NCBI GenBank assembly: GCA_947258375.1
Contig: CAMYIJ010000074.1
Span: 1-33,188 of the forward strand
Length of the DNA: 33,188 nucleotides
Direction of reading: 5' to 3'
Source of the DNA: an uncultured Acidimicrobiaceae bacterium
Lineage (GTDB): Bacteria > Actinomycetota > Acidimicrobiia > Spongiisociales > UBA5794
Of the stretch, positions 17,003 through 24,674 are shown in pieces. The notes below the pieces were generated by a model. The model was not told the DNA's origin. It saw only the letters and a program-made list of their open reading frames with translations, and searched no databases. The number at the start of each line of letters is the position of its first letter. The first letter of the stretch is position 1. A program made the translations under genes and the position numbers.

Positions 17003-17740
17003 ATGCGAGTGAGAGCAGCGCTCGTGATCGTGGGGATGCTGGCGGCGACACTGACCGCGGCCGCCGGGGCGGGCGCCGTCATCTGTGAGGCAGGATCGTT
17101 TGAGGTGTCCGGAGTCGTCACCGATGCGGTGACCGGGCTGCCCCTGGACCGGGTGACGTCGGTCGGGATCATGTATCCCGATGGGACCGGATACGACGGA
17201 GCCGGCACCGACCCAGCAACCAGCACGTTTGCCGAGTGCCTGCCGATCGGCGATTACAAGATCGGCTTCACTGCCGACTTCTACTTCCTCGAGTTTTACG
17301 ATGACGCCGCCGACGTGGGCTCGGCGATGGTTATCTCGGTCGTCGACGGTCCGGTCTCGGGAGTCGATGCCGCGCTCCAGCCGTGGCCGTCGATCAGCGG
17401 CCAGGTCACCGATCGCCGCGGCGTTCCGCTGACGCTGGTGAGTGTTGGCTTCACCTACGCCGATACGGGCACCGGCATCGACGGCGAAGGCGTCGACGCC
17501 AATGGTGAGTTCATGTACTACCTGGATCCGAACTACTTCACGTACCCGGTTCGAATCAAGGTGGCGTTCGCCGCCGACGACCACTGGGCCGAGTGGTACG
17601 ACAACAGCAAGCGCTTCAGCCGGGCGACGGTGATCACGGTCGAGCGGGACTCAGGCCCGATCGTCGGCATCGACGCCGAGCTACGCCACTGTGCGCGGCC
17701 GGGCACGGAGTTCTGTTTCCCGCGGAAGTTCACCGACTAG
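17003..17740 (+). CDS. Secreted protein with two beta-sandwich (carboxypeptidase-regulatory-like) repeats
   Basis: 245 residues. A Sec signal peptide spans about 1-26 (RAALVIVGMLAATLTAAAGA) with likely cleavage after AGA. Two tandem repeats follow. Repeat 1, about 33-130, begins FEVSGVVTDAVTGLPLD and ends FLEFYDDAADVGSAMVISV then GVDAAL. Repeat 2, about 131-230, begins ISGQVTDRRGVPL and ends WAEWYDNSKRFSRATVITV then GIDAEL. The pattern G-x-V-T-D at the start and 'xExYD' near the end fits CarboxypepD_reg-like/Ig-fold surface modules. No catalytic domain, sorting signal or membrane anchor is seen; two Cys near the C-terminus (HCARPGTEFC) may form a disulfide. The ATG has GGGAGGT at optimal spacing. 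Confidence 0.8.
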   Translation: MRVRAALVIVGMLAATLTAAAGAGAVICEAGSFEVSGVVTDAVTGLPLDRVTSVGIMYPDGTGYDGAGTDPATSTFAECLPIGDYKIGFTADFYFLEFYDDAADVGSAMVISVVDGPVSGVDAALQPWPSISGQVTDRRGVPLTLVSVGFTYADTGTGIDGEGVDANGEFMYYLDPNYFTYPVRIKVAFAADDHWAEWYDNSKRFSRATVITVERDSGPIVGIDAELRHCARPGTEFCFPRKFTD

Positions 17741-17763
17741 GCAACCAGGGGACTGCCGGATAG

Positions 17764-17898
17764 TGCTCGTGTCAGGCCGAGGACCCGAAGAGCATCCTGG
17801 AGCAACTCGCCGAAGACCTCCCTCCTGACATCCCCGACGACGGCGCGGAAACTGGCGAGGATCCGATCGCGACCGACGACGACGTCGTCCCCAGCTGA
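17764..17898 (+). other. Coding-like relic, possible lipoprotein fragment
   Basis: An open frame following an in-frame TAG (17761) reads CSCQAEDPKSILEQLAEDLP and continues as an acidic Asp/Pro-rich tail to TGA. Codon choice is coding-like, and the Cys followed by a polar, charged stretch resembles the part of a lipoprotein just after the lipobox. There is no start codon or signal peptide in frame. I interpret it as a gene remnant between two convergent genes. Confidence 0.25.
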
Positions 17899-17911
17899 TC
17901 TCAGCCGAGCG

Positions 17912-18946
17912 TCAGGAACCAGGTTCCGCCGTTTCGGCCAGGGTGCCGATGATCCACTGATCGATCTGAGACCACATGTCGTAGAGCCACGACTCCAGGT
18001 CGGCCGGGTCCGGCAGCTCCTCGGCCGGAACGAACCAGGTCTTGGCGGCGATCGTCGTGTCGATGGGCATCGCCCGCCAGATGTCACCTGGAGTGAGAAA
18101 TGCTTCTAGCCCGGCGTGACCGATGAAGAACACGCCCCCGTCGGCCGGGGCTGCATCCAGAGCCGCCTGGACGCCGGCCGTTCGCGGCGGCAGCGTGAAC
18201 TGCAGGTCCTCGGCTCGCTCGGCGAGGTCGGGCCGCCCAATCTCGCGGAGCTTGCGGATGGCGTGAGCGTGGCGACCTTCCGTGTAGTTCGCCCCTTCGG
18301 GGAAGATGACGAACGCGTCGTCGCTACGCATGCCGCCGGCGAGGTCGCGGATCGCGTGCATGAGGGACTCGCCGCCCTTGCGTCCGACGGGAACGAATGC
18401 CGCGGGGATCCGATTCAGCATGACATCGATTGCGGGGTCCCACTGCAGGAAGTCCTTGAGCACGATCCGCGGCCTCCGCTTGTATCCGTTCACCAGGAAG
18501 TCCAGTAGAAGCATCGAGTCGCCGGGCCCGGCGTGGCGGCTCAGGATCAGCGCCGGCTTGCGGTCGGGCTGACCGACCGTCTGTGGAGGCGGGTCGGCGA
18601 GTGCGACGTCCAGCTTGAAGGCTCGCTGTGCCGAGGCGACTACCCGGCGCAGCACCGCGCCGAACACAGCGAAGTGGGCCCGCTGGAAAGGGTCCGATCG
18701 GATCTTCCAGCCGAAGCCCGAGGCGAGCCACAGAGCGAATAGCGTGATCAGGGCGGCGACCTCGACGGCTAGATATAGGAAGAGGAACCAGGCCACCCTG
18801 AGGATTCGCCAATTGCCCGGAACGAGTCGCGACACGACCAGAGCGACGAGTAACCAGAGAGGCAGCGCCACGGCTGCCATCACGAAGCCGATCACCACCG
18901 CCGGGTCGATCACGAGCCGTCGGAGCCACCTGGGAGGCAGGCTCAC
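17912..18946 (-). CDS. PlsC-type 1-acylglycerol-3-phosphate acyltransferase-like protein
   Basis: 344 residues. Two or three N-terminal membrane helices (about 13-42 and 51-75), then an acyltransferase domain with the catalytic HX4D motif SRHAGPGD (H138, D143) and the substrate-binding FPEG (215-218), followed by a conserved FIGHAGLE. PlsC-family enzymes transfer acyl groups from acyl-CoA/ACP to lysophospholipid or related acceptors at the membrane. The start is GTG 18946, whose bases overlap the TGA of the upstream patatin gene (GTGA). A further-upstream in-frame start would lie inside the patatin gene and adds an Arg-rich extension unlike the family. Coupling to a lipase suggests deacylation/reacylation of membrane lipids. 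Confidence 0.87.
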   Translation of the reverse strand: MSLPPRWLRRLVIDPAVVIGFVMAAVALPLWLLVALVVSRLVPGNWRILRVAWFLFLYLAVEVAALITLFALWLASGFGWKIRSDPFQRAHFAVFGAVLRRVVASAQRAFKLDVALADPPPQTVGQPDRKPALILSRHAGPGDSMLLLDFLVNGYKRRPRIVLKDFLQWDPAIDVMLNRIPAAFVPVGRKGGESLMHAIRDLAGGMRSDDAFVIFPEGANYTEGRHAHAIRKLREIGRPDLAERAEDLQFTLPPRTAGVQAALDAAPADGGVFFIGHAGLEAFLTPGDIWRAMPIDTTIAAKTWFVPAEELPDPADLESWLYDMWSQIDQWIIGTLAETAEPGS

Positions 18947-19773
18947 CGTCGACCAGCCTCGTCTAGATACGCCGAGCTCGCTTGGTAGGCGGCGTCGATG
19001 AGCCCGCTCGTCGCGGTCGTATCGCGCCACTTCAGCTGGCGCCTGTCGTCAAACTCGAGGGGGTTTCCCGACGGCAGGACGTGAAGCTCGACATTGTCGG
19101 GAAGGCGCTTGATTCCGCTGCGGAACCTGTGTCTGCGCGCGATCTCGAAGGAGAGCAGCGCTGCCTCGTGAAGTCGGCGCGGCGGCCGAAGCGGGGACTC
19201 GACGCGGCCGACCTGCAGCGCGAAGACGGTGGTGGCGCCCAGGTCGATCGCTCGGTCGATAGGTATGGAGTTGACGATTCCACCGTCGTAGAAGTGTTCG
19301 CCGTCGATCTCGACCGGCGCCAGGAGCACCGGGATGGCCGAGCTGGCGAGGAGCGCATCGACAAGGGGCCCCTGCGTGAACCAGTGCTCGGCCGCGCCCT
19401 CGATAGACGAGGCGACACACTGGAAAGGAATCTGCAGGTCCTCGATCTTCGTGTCTGGACCGTGCACGGCTTCCAGCGCCTCCCTCAATTGGTCCGTGCT
19501 GTGGATGGCAGGCCGCATGAATGCGAGGTTCTTCACCCGCTGCCCGATCCCCGACGCGAAGAGCCGGGCGCTCGCGATCTCCGTCCAGAGCTCGGTCAGG
19601 CGCTGGATCGCGGCGGAACCCGCGTGGGCGGCCACCACTGATCCGTTGAAGGCGCCAACAGAAGTGCCGACGATGAAATCTGGTCGGATGCCGGCTTCAT
19701 CGAGGGCGCGGAGCATGCCGACCTCAACAGCGCCCCACCGGCCACCGCCTCCTAGAACGAATGCCTTCGTCAC
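18943..19773 (-). CDS. Patatin-like phospholipase
   Basis: 276 residues, close to the minimal length for a bacterial patatin (RssA/YlbK-like). The oxyanion loop GGGGRWG (8-14), nucleophile elbow GTSVG (36-40, Ser38) and catalytic Asp in FYDGG (Asp163) give the Ser-Asp dyad of lipid acyl hydrolases. No signal peptide, so cytoplasmic or membrane-associated. It is first in a two-gene unit and translationally coupled to the acyltransferase through a GTGA overlap. The likely role is hydrolysis of acyl chains from phospholipids or lysolipids in concert with the acyltransferase (inference). Confidence 0.9.
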   Translation of the reverse strand: MTKAFVLGGGGRWGAVEVGMLRALDEAGIRPDFIVGTSVGAFNGSVVAAHAGSAAIQRLTELWTEIASARLFASGIGQRVKNLAFMRPAIHSTDQLREALEAVHGPDTKIEDLQIPFQCVASSIEGAAEHWFTQGPLVDALLASSAIPVLLAPVEIDGEHFYDGGIVNSIPIDRAIDLGATTVFALQVGRVESPLRPPRRLHEAALLSFEIARRHRFRSGIKRLPDNVELHVLPSGNPLEFDDRRQLKWRDTTATSGLIDAAYQASSAYLDEAGRR

Positions 19774-19842
19774 AGAGAGACGATAGGCCGCCCGACACCG
19801 ACTTCGCCTGTCGCGCAGTGGGCACTCGGATATCTAGATGGC

Positions 19843-20001
19843 TTGAACAACCAAGGGCCGAACAACCGTGGGTGGATTGTCGCCTGGGCGATTCGGAGCC
19901 GGCGCAACCGTCAGAGGATCGCGTGGCTGATCCCGCTACTGGCGCTCGGCGTCGCCGCCATCGCCGCCGTCGTGACCGTCGCGATCGTCACGATCATCTG
20001 A
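19843..20001 (+). CDS. Probable 52-residue membrane protein, TTG start
   Basis: A short plus-strand frame from TTG 19843 encodes LNNQGPNNRGWIVAWAIRSR, a basic stretch (RRNRQR), then one strong membrane helix (IAWLIPLLALGVAAIAAVVT) running to the C-terminus. The basic-then-hydrophobic arrangement is typical of a tail-anchored single-pass peptide. No clear Shine-Dalgarno is seen and the start is uncertain, because the frame is open further upstream without ATG or GTG. It lies between the divergent patatin gene and the PRC-barrel gene. Confidence 0.4.
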   Translation: MNNQGPNNRGWIVAWAIRSRRNRQRIAWLIPLLALGVAAIAAVVTVAIVTII

Positions 20002-20065
20002 AGGCCGGCAAGAGCGCGCCGGAAGTCACCCTCGCTTCAGCTGCGCGACCGGGTACTCTCGAATC

Positions 20066-20434
20066 ATGCAGTACTCCGATATCACGCTCAGCGAGATGGC
20101 GAAGAAGAAGGTCATCGATACCGACGGGGTGCGCGTCGGCAAGATCAAGGATGTCCGATTCGACGAGAACGGCTCCACCTGGTTTGTTCTCGGCGGCGGT
20201 TTCGCCGAAGAGCTGCTCGAGAAGATCCACGTCCGGCACAAGATGGACCTGCTGGTTCCGGCCGATTGGATAGGAGGCGTCGGCGAACACGAGATCGTGT
20301 TGACCCAATCTGCGTTCCAGCTCGAGTCGACCTGTGAGGATTGCTGGGTTCGGGAGAAGGAACGCCTCATAGCCAACGCCACGGACCCCGGTGACCATCG
20401 GTCGCTCCGGCTGGGAGGTCCTCCCATCGTCTGA
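20066..20434 (+). CDS. PRC-barrel domain protein
   Basis: 122 residues. A PRC-barrel domain spans roughly 5-75: KKKVIDTDGVRVGKIKDVRF ('VxDxxGxxVGxVxDv' hallmark) followed by the WFVLGGG strand and a further strand around LLVPADWI. PRC-barrels occur in RimM and in photosynthetic reaction-centre H subunits, and as free-standing adaptors of unknown role. A CEDC pair in the C-terminal part could bind metal. No Shine-Dalgarno precedes the ATG. A TACTCT at 20054-20059 would fit a leaderless start. Probably separate from the operon that follows about 105 bases later. Confidence 0.78.
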   Translation: MQYSDITLSEMAKKKVIDTDGVRVGKIKDVRFDENGSTWFVLGGGFAEELLEKIHVRHKMDLLVPADWIGGVGEHEIVLTQSAFQLESTCEDCWVREKERLIANATDPGDHRSLRLGGPPIV

Positions 20435-20484
20435 CGGCCGGTGTCGACAGGGAGCCGCGGCCCCGTCCCGCGAGGCCCCTTGGC

Positions 20485-20490
20485 TACAAT
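20485..20490 (+). promoter_or_regulatory. Probable -10 element of the selenoprotein-led operon
   Basis: TACAAT, one base from the TATAAT consensus, lies 50 bases before the ATG at 20540. There is no good TTGACA at the usual distance, as is common for GC-rich Actinobacteria. The predicted start would be near 20497, leaving a leader of about 43 bases. Confidence 0.4.
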
Positions 20491-20539
20491 CGAGCGCACG
20501 AGGTGTGCCGGCCCGCGAGCAACCAACGATGGAGGACTG

Positions 20540-21160
20540 ATGGCGAGGATCAGCTATGTCCATCCGGACGATGTCACCGATCCGGAGATGAAGGAGTGGC
20601 TGGCGACGGCCATCGAGACCGGTCGGCCCGGTCCCGAGAATCAGGCGATCCGGGCCCACAACAAGGTCGTCATGCGTTCCTTCACCTCACTCATCGGGAC
20701 AATGAGAGAAGAGGGCGTTCTCGAGCCCGAACTTCGTGAGTTGATGCGGGCGCGGATAGCCACCTCGTGGGATCGCCTCTTCGAGATGCCCGCCTGCCAC
20801 TACTGAGGGACCATGAATACTGCACAGTTTGTGCATGTTCCCGGCCACCGTATGGCAAACCTCGACAGCGACCAGTCCTACCTCGCATCGGACGAGTTCA
20901 CCCACCGCGAGAAGATCGCACTCCGCTACTGCGATGCCATCATCGACAACCCGACGGATGCCGATGACGAGCTCTGGGAGCTGCTGCACGATGAGTTCAC
21001 CGAGCCCGAGCTGGTCGAGCTCGGCCACTACATCGGGTTCATCTCGGGCGGCCAGCGCTGGCTGATCACCTTGCACACGCAGCATGGCGAGCTGGCCGAG
21101 TTCATCGAGCAGGAAGACGCGAGGCGGGCGGCAGAACAGCTGGATGCCTCCCACGCCTGA
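20540..21160 (+). CDS. AhpD/carboxymuconolactone-decarboxylase-like protein, candidate selenoprotein (Sec encoded by TGA 20804-20806)
   Basis: A single 206-codon reading frame carries one in-frame TGA at codon 89. The first 88 codons (MARISYVHPDDVTDPEMKEW onward) and the 117 codons after the TGA (ending in GGQRWLITLHTQHGE) together make one complete carboxymuconolactone decarboxylase/AhpD-like protein. The TGA falls where the second Cys of the redox CxxC motif belongs, giving Cys86-His-Tyr-Sec89. CxxU versions of AhpD-like proteins are a known bacterial selenoprotein class. A SECIS-like hairpin follows the TGA directly. The start has GGAGG at 20531-20535. About eight more residues than usual separate the ARIATSW helix from the motif. 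Alternatives: a split gene (an ATG at 20813 has GAGGGA close upstream) or a nonsense mutation. First gene of the operon to 25723. Confidence 0.72.
20807..20842 (+). promoter_or_regulatory. Bacterial SECIS-like hairpin for UGA recoding
   Basis: Directly after the TGA, GGGA (20807-20810) can pair with TCCC (20839-20842). Inside, TGCACA (20821-20826) pairs perfectly with TGTGCA (20830-20835) around a GTT apex; read with one pair fewer, the loop is AGTTT. The apex starts about 20 bases after the UGA, and the loop contains GU, as in the E. coli fdhF SECIS, where GU also lies about 20 bases downstream. Such a hairpin recruits SelB with Sec-tRNA. Because it lies inside coding sequence, it also encodes TAQFVHVPG. 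Confidence 0.62.
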
Positions 21161-21163
21161 AGC

Positions 21164-22114
21164 GTGAGCCCGGCCGCCCACCACGAGCTGCCCGCAAACG
21201 TCGCGACCGTCCATTGGGGCTACTTCGACGCGACGCTCGAGCCGGTCCTGTCGATCGAGTCCGGCGACACGATCACGATCCAGACCGTGTCGGGCGCGCC
21301 GGAGTACATGCCGGACCCACCGCTCGTCGTGCCACCAGAGTTGCGGCAGATCCATTCGACGCTCCAGCCCGAGCTGGGTCCGCACATCCTCACCGGTCCG
21401 GTCGCCGTCGCGGGCGCCGAGCCGGGCGATCGGCTCGATGTGGAGATACTCGATATTCTCCTCGACGCCGACTGGGGCTGGAACACTCACAAGCCGGCAA
21501 TCGCGGCGCTGTCCGATGTCGCCGATCCCTGGACGAGACATGTGGCGATCGATCGCGGTCGGATGAGGGCCACGCTGCCGTGGGGCGGCGAGATCCCCCT
21601 GCGGCCCTTTTTCGGTGTCCTCGCTACGGCGCCGCCGCCGGCGATGGGAAGGGTGAGCTCGAAGCCGCCGGATTTCTTTGGCGGCAACATGGACAACAAG
21701 GAGCTCGGGGTGGGCAGTGTCGTTTCCCTTCCGGTTCACACCGCCGGTGCCCTGTTCTCCGCAGGAGACGGCCACGCCGTCCAGGGCGACGGCGAGGTCA
21801 GCCTCACCGCGCTCGAGACGTGTATGACGGGAACTTTCGAGCTCCGCCTCGTGAAGCAGCAGCCCCTGGGCACCCCGCGCGCCGTCACCCCCACCCACTA
21901 CGTCACCCACGGCTTCGACCCCGACCTCGATGTCGCAGCGCAGCAGGCTCTGCGCGACATGATCGACTGGCTCGGCGCCCGGGCCGGGTTGGCGGCCGCC
22001 GACGCCTACCTGCTGTGCAGCCTCGCCTGCGATCTTCATGTCACCCAACTCGTCAACGGCAACAAAGGTGTCCACGCCATGGTGGCGCGAGAGATCGTCG
22101 AGCAATATCCGTAG
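21164..22114 (+). CDS. Acetamidase/formamidase family amidohydrolase
   Basis: 316 residues, full length for the FmdA/AmdA family, which releases ammonia from formamide, acetamide and similar small amides. Hallmarks: the N-terminal VESGDT-like SIESGDTITIQTVSGAPEY, HILTGPVAVAGAEPGD, a central GWGWNTHKP-type stretch (DADWGWNTHKPAIAALSD), and the signature GGNMDNKELGVGSVVSLPVH with GALFSAGDGHAVQGDGE. The GTG start lies three bases after the stop of the selenoprotein candidate, so the two are co-translated. The true substrate may be a pathway-specific amide rather than formamide. Confidence 0.9.
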   Translation: MSPAAHHELPANVATVHWGYFDATLEPVLSIESGDTITIQTVSGAPEYMPDPPLVVPPELRQIHSTLQPELGPHILTGPVAVAGAEPGDRLDVEILDILLDADWGWNTHKPAIAALSDVADPWTRHVAIDRGRMRATLPWGGEIPLRPFFGVLATAPPPAMGRVSSKPPDFFGGNMDNKELGVGSVVSLPVHTAGALFSAGDGHAVQGDGEVSLTALETCMTGTFELRLVKQQPLGTPRAVTPTHYVTHGFDPDLDVAAQQALRDMIDWLGARAGLAAADAYLLCSLACDLHVTQLVNGNKGVHAMVAREIVEQYP

Positions 22115-22173
22115 AGCGCAGGATGGGTGGGTCGCCGGTAGGCTGGCCGACGATTGTCGTTAGAGGTGGGCCC

Positions 22174-23874
22174 TTGCCGATCGGTCTGGAACATGCGGGA
22201 CGAACCCTTGTCGACCTCCTCTGTGCCCATGGTGTGAGCGTTGTCTTCGGACTTCCCGGTGGACAAACCAATGCGCTCTACGACGGGATAGCTCACGACG
22301 ATCGCATCGAGCATGTCGATGTCCTCGACGAGCGCAGCGCGGCCTACGCCGCGGATGCATATGCCCGGTTGACCGGACGTGTCGGGGTGTGCGATGCCAC
22401 AGTCGGCCCCGGCGCGGCCAAGCTTCCGTCGGGCCTCGCCGAGGCGTTCAACTCGTCGATCCCTGTGCTGGCAATCGTGAGCGACCTGCCCCGGGCGACT
22501 GCGAGCCGCCAGTATCGAGGAGCCACATCGCAAGCACTCGACCAGGAAGCGCTGCTGCGTCCCATCACCAAGTGGGTCGGGGTAGCGGGCCGTCCCGAAG
22601 ACCTCGGTCCGGTCGTCCGGCGGGCGTTTCGGGAGGCGACGAGCGGGCGTCCCGGGCCCGTCGCGGTCATCATTCCCCAGGATGTGCTCGATGGACCGCC
22701 ACCCGGCGAGTCCCAGGCCGAGGATCCCCATGCCGCCGGGTTCGGGCGCTTCCCCTCCCTCCCGGCGCCTCCGGACTCCGGCAGCGTCGCCGCCATCTCG
22801 GCGCTCATCGCCAGAGCCCAGCGGCCGCTTGTCGTAGTCGGCGGCGGAGCCAACCGCGCCGGAATCGGTGCCCAGGTAGACCGGCTGGTTGACGCGGGCG
22901 TTGCGGTGGCGACGACGCTTTCCGGCAAAGGAGCGGCCAACGAGCGCGCTGGGATGGTTCTCGGTGTCCTCGGGGCGTTGGGCAACCCCGCGGCCACCGC
23001 GGCGGCAGCCGAGGCGGATGTGCTCATCCTCGCCGGGACCAAGTGGGGAAGCGGCACCACCGCGGGCTGGACACTTCCGGCTGCCGGCCAACGTGTTGCC
23101 CAGATCGACATCGATCCTGTCGAGCTGGGACGCGACCAGCCGGTCGATGTGATCGCCTGTGCCGATGCTATCGCCACCCTGGCTGCTCTCGACGTGAGCC
23201 CCTCCGAACGAGAAGCCTGGCGAGCCCGGATCGCGGAGATCAAAGCCGGTTGGCTGCGCGACCGTGCCGCGCTGTGGTCGTCTGCGGCCGTGCCGGTTGA
23301 CCCCCAGCGGGTTATGGGCGAGCTCAGCAGCGTGATCGCGGCCGAGGACGTCGTCATCGCCGACGCCAGCCTGTCGAGCGGCTGGGTCGGCGCCTTCATC
23401 GAATCAGGCGAGCATGGTCCCAGAACTCTCTTTCCGCGGGGCCTGGCCGGGCTGGGATGGGCGATACCGGCTGCGATCGGCGCGCTGGAGGCAGGAGCGC
23501 CTCGTGTTGTTGCGGTTATGGGCGACGGAGCCGCGCCCTACGCCATCGGTGAGCTCGCCACGCTCGCCCGCTACGGAGTCCCGCTGCTGCTCGTAGTGCT
23601 CAACAACTCGTCGTACGGCTGGATCCGCTGGTATCGCCGTGTTGCGTTCGGAAGGGGTTGGGAAGACCCCGACCTGCCCGAGACCCGATTTGCCGACGTC
23701 GCAACGGCCTACGGCCTGCGCGCAGTGCGTGTCGAAGATCCTGAGGCTCTTGCTGAGGTCCTCGGCGGACCCATCGAAGGCTGCACGCTGGTGGAGGTCG
23801 TAACCTCGGTGTGGGAGACGCCGATCGCTGCCCACCGCCACGCTCTCGAACACAACGAACAAGCCGACTACTGA
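22174..23874 (+). CDS. Thiamine-diphosphate-dependent enzyme, acetolactate-synthase-like
   Basis: 566 residues from TTG 22174. Three-domain ThDP enzyme fold: a PYR domain with catalytic Glu53 (LDERSAAYAADAYARL), a central FAD/nucleotide-type domain (PLVVVGGGANRAGIGAQVDR), and a PP domain with the ThDP motif GDG (450-452) ending NN (477-478). The family includes acetolactate synthase, benzoylformate decarboxylase, sulfoacetaldehyde acetyltransferase and IolD. The sequence does not let me choose; its distance from true IlvB and its catabolic neighbours argue against branched-chain biosynthesis. The TTG is preferred because GAGGTGG (22163-22169) lies at a suitable distance; ATG 22123 would add 17 residues and has a weak site. 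Fourteen bases separate it from the creatininase gene. Confidence 0.87.
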   Translation: MPIGLEHAGRTLVDLLCAHGVSVVFGLPGGQTNALYDGIAHDDRIEHVDVLDERSAAYAADAYARLTGRVGVCDATVGPGAAKLPSGLAEAFNSSIPVLAIVSDLPRATASRQYRGATSQALDQEALLRPITKWVGVAGRPEDLGPVVRRAFREATSGRPGPVAVIIPQDVLDGPPPGESQAEDPHAAGFGRFPSLPAPPDSGSVAAISALIARAQRPLVVVGGGANRAGIGAQVDRLVDAGVAVATTLSGKGAANERAGMVLGVLGALGNPAATAAAAEADVLILAGTKWGSGTTAGWTLPAAGQRVAQIDIDPVELGRDQPVDVIACADAIATLAALDVSPSEREAWRARIAEIKAGWLRDRAALWSSAAVPVDPQRVMGELSSVIAAEDVVIADASLSSGWVGAFIESGEHGPRTLFPRGLAGLGWAIPAAIGALEAGAPRVVAVMGDGAAPYAIGELATLARYGVPLLLVVLNNSSYGWIRWYRRVAFGRGWEDPDLPETRFADVATAYGLRAVRVEDPEALAEVLGGPIEGCTLVEVVTSVWETPIAAHRHALEHNEQADY

Positions 23875-23888
23875 CCGGAGGAAGCGCC

Positions 23889-24674
23889 ATGTCAGGTGAC
23901 CACGCTCTGCTACTGCCGAACATGACCCAGCCCGACGCCGCGGCCGCCCTGGCGCGCGGCACCGCCATCATCGTCACGGGCAGTGTCGAGCAGCACGGCG
24001 GGCACTTGCCGCTCGGCACCGATCACTTCGCAGCCCTGACCATCGGGCTCAGGGTGGCGGACAGGCTCCAGGCCCCGGTCTTCCCGTTGACGGCGGTGGG
24101 GGTGGCGCCCTATCACTTGCCGTGGCCGGGAACCCTCACAGTCCGGCCGCAGACGATGATCGACCTGATGGTCGACGTCGCCGGCGGGCTGTCCGCGGCC
24201 GGGGCCACCAGGCTGCTTGTCGTCAACTGGCACGAAGGCAACACGCCGACTGTGCGCCTCGCGGCCGACGAGATACAGCGGACCTATCCGGCGCGAGTGG
24301 TGATCGCCGAGACGCACATAATCACCAACGCGCTTTATCCCGACGAGATGGAGTTCACCCACGCCGGATCAATGGAGACGGCTGCGGTGCTGGCCCACGA
24401 CGAGGGGCTCGTCGACCTCGATCGTATGCTCGACGGAGACCCCGTCGAGATCGGCACGGACGGCCACGCCCTGTTCCGGCGCCGCGACGTGTTCCCGATC
24501 CTGCGTGACTTCAGGGAGGTCGCCGCCACCGGCTGGTACGGGACGCCCGGATCGGTGAGCCCCGAGAGAGCGCGCCAGATCATGGACGAGGTGGCAGACC
24601 ATGTGGTGGCTTCGTTCGAAGACATCGTGGAGGCGCTGGAACAGCGGGTGGCGATCATCGGGGAGATGAGCTGA
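23889..24674 (+). CDS. Creatininase-family hydrolase
   Basis: 261 residues, the normal length for creatininase (about 260). The metal ligands occupy the same numbers as in Pseudomonas creatininase: Glu34 and His36 in GSVEQHGGHLPLGTD, with Asp45, then NWHEGN (His115) and the Glu in HAGSMET (Glu163). The family opens cyclic amides (creatinine), cleaves C-C bonds in cyclic ketones (inosose hydrolases) and processes the mycofactocin peptide (MftE). With no mycofactocin genes around, a small cyclic substrate is more likely. Strong GGAGGAAG at 23877-23884. The TGA overlaps the start of the dehydrogenase (TGATG). Confidence 0.9.
   Translation: MSGDHALLLPNMTQPDAAAALARGTAIIVTGSVEQHGGHLPLGTDHFAALTIGLRVADRLQAPVFPLTAVGVAPYHLPWPGTLTVRPQTMIDLMVDVAGGLSAAGATRLLVVNWHEGNTPTVRLAADEIQRTYPARVVIAETHIITNALYPDEMEFTHAGSMETAAVLAHDEGLVDLDRMLDGDPVEIGTDGHALFRRRDVFPILRDFREVAATGWYGTPGSVSPERARQIMDEVADHVVASFEDIVEALEQRVAIIGEMS

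Noticed and set aside
20813..21160. Separate small gene starting at ATG 20813
   Set aside because: It is in the same frame as the preceding 88 codons and begins inside the conserved domain just after the Cys motif. A continuous protein with a recoded UGA explains it better, though the ATG has a GAGGGA nearby and the split reading is not fully excluded.
20687..22105. 472-codon minus-strand open frame
   Set aside because: Complement of the selenoprotein candidate and acetamidase genes; no domain and no ribosome binding site.
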